This document shows, piece by piece, positions 58,000 to 64,000 of a stretch of DNA of 64,000 bases; the stretch's first letter is position 1; each line of letters begins with the position of its first letter. Both the position numbers and the translations under genes were made by a program. The notes under the pieces were generated by a model. That model was not told the DNA's origin. It searched no databases and was given only the letters and a program-made list of their open reading frames with translations. The stretch is from contig NW_027331355.1 in the NCBI RefSeq assembly GCF_022965805.1, positions 496,001 through 560,000 on the forward strand, given 5' to 3'. Origin of the DNA: Primulina eburnea. Its lineage: Eukaryota; Streptophyta; Magnoliopsida; Lamiales; Gesneriaceae.

Positions 58000-58869
58000 G
58001 GGAAATCGGTGTACACGGGGAAGTCATCGCAGAACCGTTCGAAACCAAACCAATAAACAAAGAAGCTTAGCAAACGAAAGGGATATCGTTGCTTCTAATT
58101 TTTTTTTTTTAGAAAAAAAAACCCTTAGCGTGTGCGAGGTGCAGAAGTTTGACCATACAGATGGACTCAACTCAAGATGAGTACAAAATAATATTGCTCT
58201 CAAATATTTCCAACATTCTCGCGACTTTCAAGATCATCATTTCCAAAAATCAGTAACATTCTGACTTAATGTTTATTTTGTTTCCCAATAATGCAGCAAA
58301 AAGTAACCCCACATACACTATTTTATAGGGAAAAAAGACACTCTTTCTCCCCACCTTTCTTTTATTACTTGGGATTTGCCTAATTTGTGAAGGACCTTGC
58401 CTCACGCAAACATTTAAAATCAATTATTGGTGTTGGATCCAAAAAAATATTGATTATATTGTTGTTTTAAAATGGGGACTTGTTGAATCTATACTAAGCA
58501 ATTATTAAGCGTGGTGTGCTTTGATAAATGTGAATCAGTGCATGTTTTTAGTTTATTTTATATTCAAAAGATATGAATACGTTGAAAAAATTGGGAATTA
58601 AACTCGGCTCATGGGATTTTTGTATCCCGTTATCAACACATACTGATATTATGACATTGCTGCATTATTACATGAAAACAAATTCGATGAAGTATTTGAT
58701 TAAGTGCATTTTGGGAAGATGATAAAAGACTAGTTTAAAGATAGTTCCTCTATACTCAATTGCATTCATTTAACCAAAGAATTTTTTTGACTCATGTGAG
58801 ATCCAATAACTTAAATTATTTTTAATCATAAAAAATGATTTATTTAAATCTGTAAAAATGGTTTAAAAT
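58000..58869. other. Intergenic spacer
   Basis: AT-rich spacer with no supported gene, repeat or RNA. Confidence 0.5.
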
Positions 58870-59409
58870 ACTTTAAAATAGATATCAGGGTCGGAAAAAT
58901 TTCAGCATAACCTTCCCGTTAATAGGACATACCAAAAATTTAAAATACATAAAAAAGAAAAATGACTCAAAGACGACGTTGCGATATTCATAAATAAACA
59001 CATGCAAGTACAAGTCATACACAAGACATAAATATCGCATGCAGGAGTTCAAATAGGCTGGCAGGGCTCCCAAACAACATAAATTAAATCCAAACAAGCA
59101 AAAATCAAATCAAATGACTATATAGATAGATGGGGGAATCTCCCTGGATAATAAAACGCGACCAAAACTGACCAAAAGTCAAAATATATAAATATAGCTA
59201 GCTTGGAGACTCCAACGAACCAAAACTAAACAATCCAGCCTCAACCACGAGCTCCGTCAGCGGAACCTCTGCTTGTTGCTGCAATACCGCTCGGAAAATA
59301 TATCATGGTGCCCAAAAACGACCACAACAACCCCCCAAGTAAACAACTGAGGTTAGGATTCTTGTATGAAATAGTTCAACAAACATAAAAATAACATAAA
59401 TCATGCATC

Positions 59410-59440
<31 letters not shown>

Positions 59441-62400
59441 ATGAAAGGTGAAATGCATGCACAAGGCTCAATATGAACAGAGTAAATGGAGCCAAACGAA
59501 CGATACGATCAACAAGAATAATGCTCGATCAACACACAAAGGAGCTAAATCGTCATGAAGTTAAACCGTCCTGCCAATTATGTGAGAAAAGCCAGGATGT
59601 GCTAATCAACACCCCCAACTCGGCCCCCATACAAATATAATGATGTACAACAGGAATGACACAAACAACCAGAACTGGATATCACAATCCCAGCGCTCAT
59701 CCAGAGGGCTACACTAACAACGAGATTAATCAATCTTAACTACGATTTCAGGTGTATCAATATAGGCCTATCAGCCATACCCTGATCTCGAGTTATATAA
59801 CTGAAACGTCCACTACTTGTTTTCTTTAAAATATACTAGAAATTTTTTCTTTCATTGTCCGAAACCATACATATATATAGATATATTTTTAAGATAACTT
59901 TGCACCGTTTTAAAAATAAACCAACCAACTATTATTTAAAAATGCAAATAAATGTAATTCAAAACATAAAATCGTAAGTCGTTTACCAAATCTAAACTTA
60001 GCATTATTTCAAAATAACTTAACTCTAACATCCTCTCAAAAACATCATAAATCATAAAAATCTTTAAAGTAACGTAAATCATAAACTTAATATAATTGCG
60101 GAAAACTAGCACTGATAGTCAGGTTGTGTGCACCTTCAGTCCAGCAAGATCAACGATTAAGTCTCTCATTAACATTAACATCAAGCTCACCTGCATCAAT
60201 CACACCTAGTGAATCTATTGACTCAGCAAACCTTAACTATGATAACAAATAATACATATACTGTAAGGTCCAAAATTAAGACGACGTAACCCAACGGCAT
60301 GCAAATCTAGGAATTCTGAAAAATGGTTAATTAATTGATATTAATTGCTTACTTGATTATGTGACATACATGATTATTTGTTAAATATGATTTAATTGTC
60401 ATGATGCATTAAAAATGTATTTTTAAAGGTTACTCAAGTTGCGATCGAGGAACGGGGACCGAAGGCTGAAGAAAATGTAAAATATTTTTATTAAATAATT
60501 ATTTTTAATTATTTAAAAGATGGTCAATGCTTTTTAGTATTTTTGAAAACATAGGGTTTTGAGGTGATTTTATACGCCGGGACGTAAATTTTATCGGTGT
60601 TGGTTTTTCAACTAAAATACGAACTTTTTGGCAACCCGGCTAATAAATTCACATATTTAATAAAAGAAAAACTTTGTTAATATTTTAATTATGTCCTAAT
60701 TAGACTAATGGGCCTAATTAGATGGCTTAATAGTTAATAAGCCTTGAAGGTGATTAAGGAGTATTTAAAGTATTAAAATATAGTAAACCCTATTCTAGAA
60801 CATGAGATAATCGGCCACCACTCAATTTTGTTTCTGAAAAACACTCTCCACCTCTCCCACACACACACGACAGCACACATATCAATTTGAAAGAGACTTT
60901 TTCGAAGGGCAAGCAATAACAAGCCAAAGTCGTCCCTCCGTTCTTCGTCGTCAACGGATTTTCGAGCGTATAAAACGCAAAGGCACGCCATATTCTCCTT
61001 TTCTCATCTATCACACCATAGTATTTATTTAATTGAGTTTTTGCATGAAAAACAAGTGCATCATGAAACAATTTCGTTTTTGCATAACATGTGAATTTTT
61101 AAGGCATGTATTTGATCCAAAATCATGAATATTATGTTGTTAAGGGGCTGCCATGGATAGGGTAATAATATGGAATTATTTTATAGCCAAAACATGATAA
61201 AATAATGGAGGAAACATGCTGGAACCATAGGCAAAGAACAGCAAGGGAAGGGCCGTGAGTTTTTTTGAGATATGTGTGCTTGTTTAGGGCATAGCTTGAT
61301 CACTTTGCATGGGGCGTTGGGGCTCGACCAGGGCTGGGGGTTGGGTCCTAAGGGTCTCGGTATAGGGTCAGGAAGGGTCCTAGCATGGCTAGGACCCCTC
61401 ACGGTTAGCCTTGGAGGAGTCCCATGGTGAAGGGACTCCTCGCACGTTAAACGGTGGGTAGGGACAGCAGCCGTGGGGGCTTGTTGCTAGGGCTGGGTGG
61501 CTCACGGTAGATTCATCAGGGTCCTATGGTCATGGGCAGGGGTCGGGCTAAGAGCGGGTGCGGCTGGGTCGCAACTGGTTTGAGGGAAGAAGCTGAAAAC
61601 GGGAGGAAGAGCTTGGACGCGCAGGCTGCTGTCTTCTTCAGGTGGTCTGTGCGCGCGGTTCAGGGCTTGGGCTGGTCTGGGCTGGGGCTGGGCGTGGTCC
61701 AGGGTTGGTTAGGGTCGACTGGGTTCGGTGGGGGCTTGGCTGGAGGAGTGCTAGACTAGATAGGAGTCTCTTTTGTTCAAGGACACTACACACACACATG
61801 TGCAGAAATATGGGTCGAGTTCCAGGAGCTTTTTGAGCGGGTTAGGGTCATATTTTGGGGCTGGGCTTGCACAGTAGGGTCCCTAGGTGTGTTGGCTAGG
61901 TCTCGGCTCAAGGTGGCTCGGGCGTGGCTCGAGTAAATTAGGAGATGGCTCGGTGTGTTCGGTAGGGTGTCAAAAACGAAAATTATAAGGCTAAAATTGA
62001 ATCCGTGGGTCCACGGGGGTGGCTCATGGCATGAAAGGGTAGAATAAATAATAAAAAGGCTATGTTAAAAATTTGGGATCAAAATAACGAGTTTTGGATT
62101 TAATCGGGATTTAATCGCCGCACGAAACGCTAATTAACGAGTTAATTGAAAAGCCTAGTTTTAAGCTTTGTAAAATCATGAAAATTTAGGTTTAAGCTTA
62201 AATAATTATTATAAGTCTAAGTTTTAAATTTGGGAATTTTATAATAAGGTTTGGTTTAATTCGAGATTAAAACGCATTAATACGTCATATTTAAAGATTA
62301 ATTTAAAAGTCTAATATTTAAGCTAAATAAAATTATGAGAAAATTCTTGTAAGCTTAAATAATTATTTGGGACATGTTAGGGTCAATGAAATTAAGAAAA

Positions 62401-64000
62401 TGTCAAAAACGTGAAATTTTACGTCTAGGGGTAAAACGGTCATTTTACACCTAGAAATTAGTAAACGTCATGGCAGTGTCCTGAATGCTGTTTTATATGC
62501 TAATATGATTATTTGGAATGTTTATGAATTTTTATATGTTCAAATGTTATTTTAAATGTTCATGGATATGTATATGTTAAAATGTTATTTTTAAAACGTT
62601 TATGGATTTTATGGTTTAATTATGGACATTTAAAAGACATGATGCATGCTTGGTTTAAAAGAAAAACGTTATATGCATGTTTAAATTTTATTAAGTGATG
62701 AGAATATGAAACGTTGAAGGAAGTGAAGTAATTGTGACTAATACGATGATATGTTGGAAATTTCGTGAGGGTTATGGTCCCAGTGGGAGCCCGACGATCG
62801 TGTTTCCTTGGATACGGACATGTAGATGTATACGATGATATGTTAATACGTAAGGCCAAGGCCCAGTTGACCGGTGAGAGTGTTGCTGGTGTCCCCGTCG
62901 CCCAGTACTGTGGTTACATGTAGATGGATCCATCACCCAACACGTAGACGTAGACGTAGACGTAGATGAACACGAAAGTCACAATTAACGATCTGAATTC
63001 AACGAAAGGAAAAAAGAATACGTATATGTTGATGATGATATGTATATGAACATGTTGATGATGACATGGATATGTTTATGAAAATGACGTTTTTATTTAA
63101 AAGTTTTATGCATTATGAAAATGTTTACGAAAATGTTATGTTTATGTTTATGCATCTTCATGAAAACGATAATTTAAGTATAAGTATTTTTCACTGTTAT
63201 ATGTTAACTGTATTACGTATTACTCGTTATCAAGAACATGACGTGTTGAGTCTTTAGACTCACTAGGTGTGTATGATGCAGGTGATATAAATAACTATGA
63301 TATTGGAGGTCTTGATGAGTGACTTGCTGGACCGTCGGTGCACATAACCCGAGGACCAGCGCTTCTATTTCCGCATTTAAGTTTACGATTTTAAGTTAAA
63401 GATTTTTACGACATTTTATTTTATGCTTTTTGAGAGATTTTGAGAGGTTTAGTATGGGCTACACTTTTCAACATTTATTGCTTTTTAGGTTTGGTAAAAC
63501 ATGTGACGATTTCATTTTTATGACTATTTCACTTGATTTTTTTAAAATGCTAGTTGGATGATGTTTTATTTTAAAGGGTAAAATATTTTATAAAAGAAAA
63601 AAATATTTTCTTGTGTAGCATGTTGGCCGAAATTTAAGAAAAAAATTTTTTAGTACTTTTACAGAAATAAAAAAGGCAGACGTTTCATATACATACACAT
63701 ACAACAGTGAAATACTTTTATTTAAAATAAATTTTCATGAACATGCATAAACTTAAATATTTTCCTTTCATCTTATCATATCATATTTCATTTCATCATA
63801 TATATATAAGTTTTCTTTTTATTGAATCCGGATCGTGAATTGTGACTTTCGTATCAGTTGAAGGTCGATAGAACCATCTACGTGTAACTACAGTACTGGG
63901 CGGCGGGGACATCAGCAAAAATCTCACCCGTCAACTGAATCTTGGCCTTACATATCATCGTATCATCATAATCATCGTATTAGTCACAATTACTTCACCT
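58870..64000 (-). mobile_element. Old minus-strand copy of LTR family S, interrupted
   Basis: Bases about 58870-60261 and 63688-64000 are reverse-strand relatives of the solo LTR nested between them. For example, minus-strand 60230-60130 (caggtgagcttgatg.., gtgcacacaacctgac) corresponds to plus-strand 63280-63345, and 63900-63960 (gggcggcggggacatc) to 62890-62910. Its outer ends were not fixed: the left edge is approximate and the right edge is beyond the window. An AT microsatellite lies at 59412-59437. Confidence 0.65.
60262..63687 (+). mobile_element. Solo LTR, 3.4 kb, family S
   Basis: Starts TGTAAGGTCC and ends GACGTTTCA, flanked by TATAC on both sides (60257-60261 and 63688-63692). Internal landmarks shared with 41197-44083 include an 'aggggctgc(c/t)atg' block, a 'ggtcattttac/ggtc' block, a 'cgtgaggg..agcccgacgatcg' block and a terminal 'tgcaggtgat..ttccgcat' block in the same order. 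No primer site, second LTR or ORF of note was found. A short GTAGAC tandem run is at about 62942-62967. Confidence 0.83.

Noticed and set aside
61526..61836. Glycine/tryptophan-rich ORFs in the family S solo LTR
   Set aside because: The region is a noncoding G-rich LTR block, and the related LTR at 41197 does not keep the same frame.

Overview
The window is nuclear DNA from a flowering plant, almost certainly a eudicot. It holds one intact intron-containing host gene in a dense, nested mass of LTR retrotransposons, MITEs and AT-rich spacer. Element families (Athila-type Gypsy, several Copia lineages, a TRIM, PIF/Harbinger-like MITEs) and GT-AG splicing support this. Short repeats carrying GTGAGAC..GTCTCAC motifs are, from memory, common in asterids such as Lamiales, so an asterid is a weak guess. 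Layout, left to right. (1) 205-11795: a young Athila-like Gypsy element (LTR, tRNA-Asp-type PBS, gag-pol with three in-frame stops, a third ORF, PPT, LTR). Its 3' LTR runs directly into a second, truncated Athila internal region (to 12532), giving LTR-internal-LTR-internal. (2) 12549-22413, minus strand: a near-complete Copia element (Copia-A) with ~2.07 kb LTRs. Its frame is broken by two TGA codons and its left LTR end is a snap-back inverted repeat. (3) 22414-27159: spacer with a possible LTR remnant, two MITE-like repeats, microsatellites and the only clear host gene, a three-exon PADRE/DUF4228 gene at 25018-26104 (minus). (4) 27160-34585, plus strand: a decayed sister of Copia-A (Copia-B) that has lost both outer LTR ends. 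(5) About 34.6-46.1 kb, minus strand: a badly decayed SIRE/Maximus-like Copia element with an envelope-position ORF. It was later hit by a complete 590-bp TRIM and by a 2.9-kb solo LTR; both show target-site duplications. (6) 46237-56915, plus strand: a short-LTR Copia element (Copia-C) interrupted at 50405-55251 by a minus-strand non-autonomous element. That insert has one uninterrupted 985-codon ORF (gag, zinc knuckle, retropepsin, then about 290 unrecognised residues) and no reverse transcriptase or integrase. (7) 56916-64000: spacer with a 365-bp MITE, then an old minus-strand LTR-like sequence into which a 3.4-kb solo LTR of the same family has inserted. Most interesting: a 36-bp hairpin repeated about every 72 bp in both the LTR and the internal region of the Athila element; the non-autonomous gag-protease element with an unexplained C-terminal region; and three separate LTR ends that carry inverted copies of their own sequence. 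Apart from the host gene, the genes shown form no pathway; they are parts of competing retroelements, and the nesting gives their relative ages.
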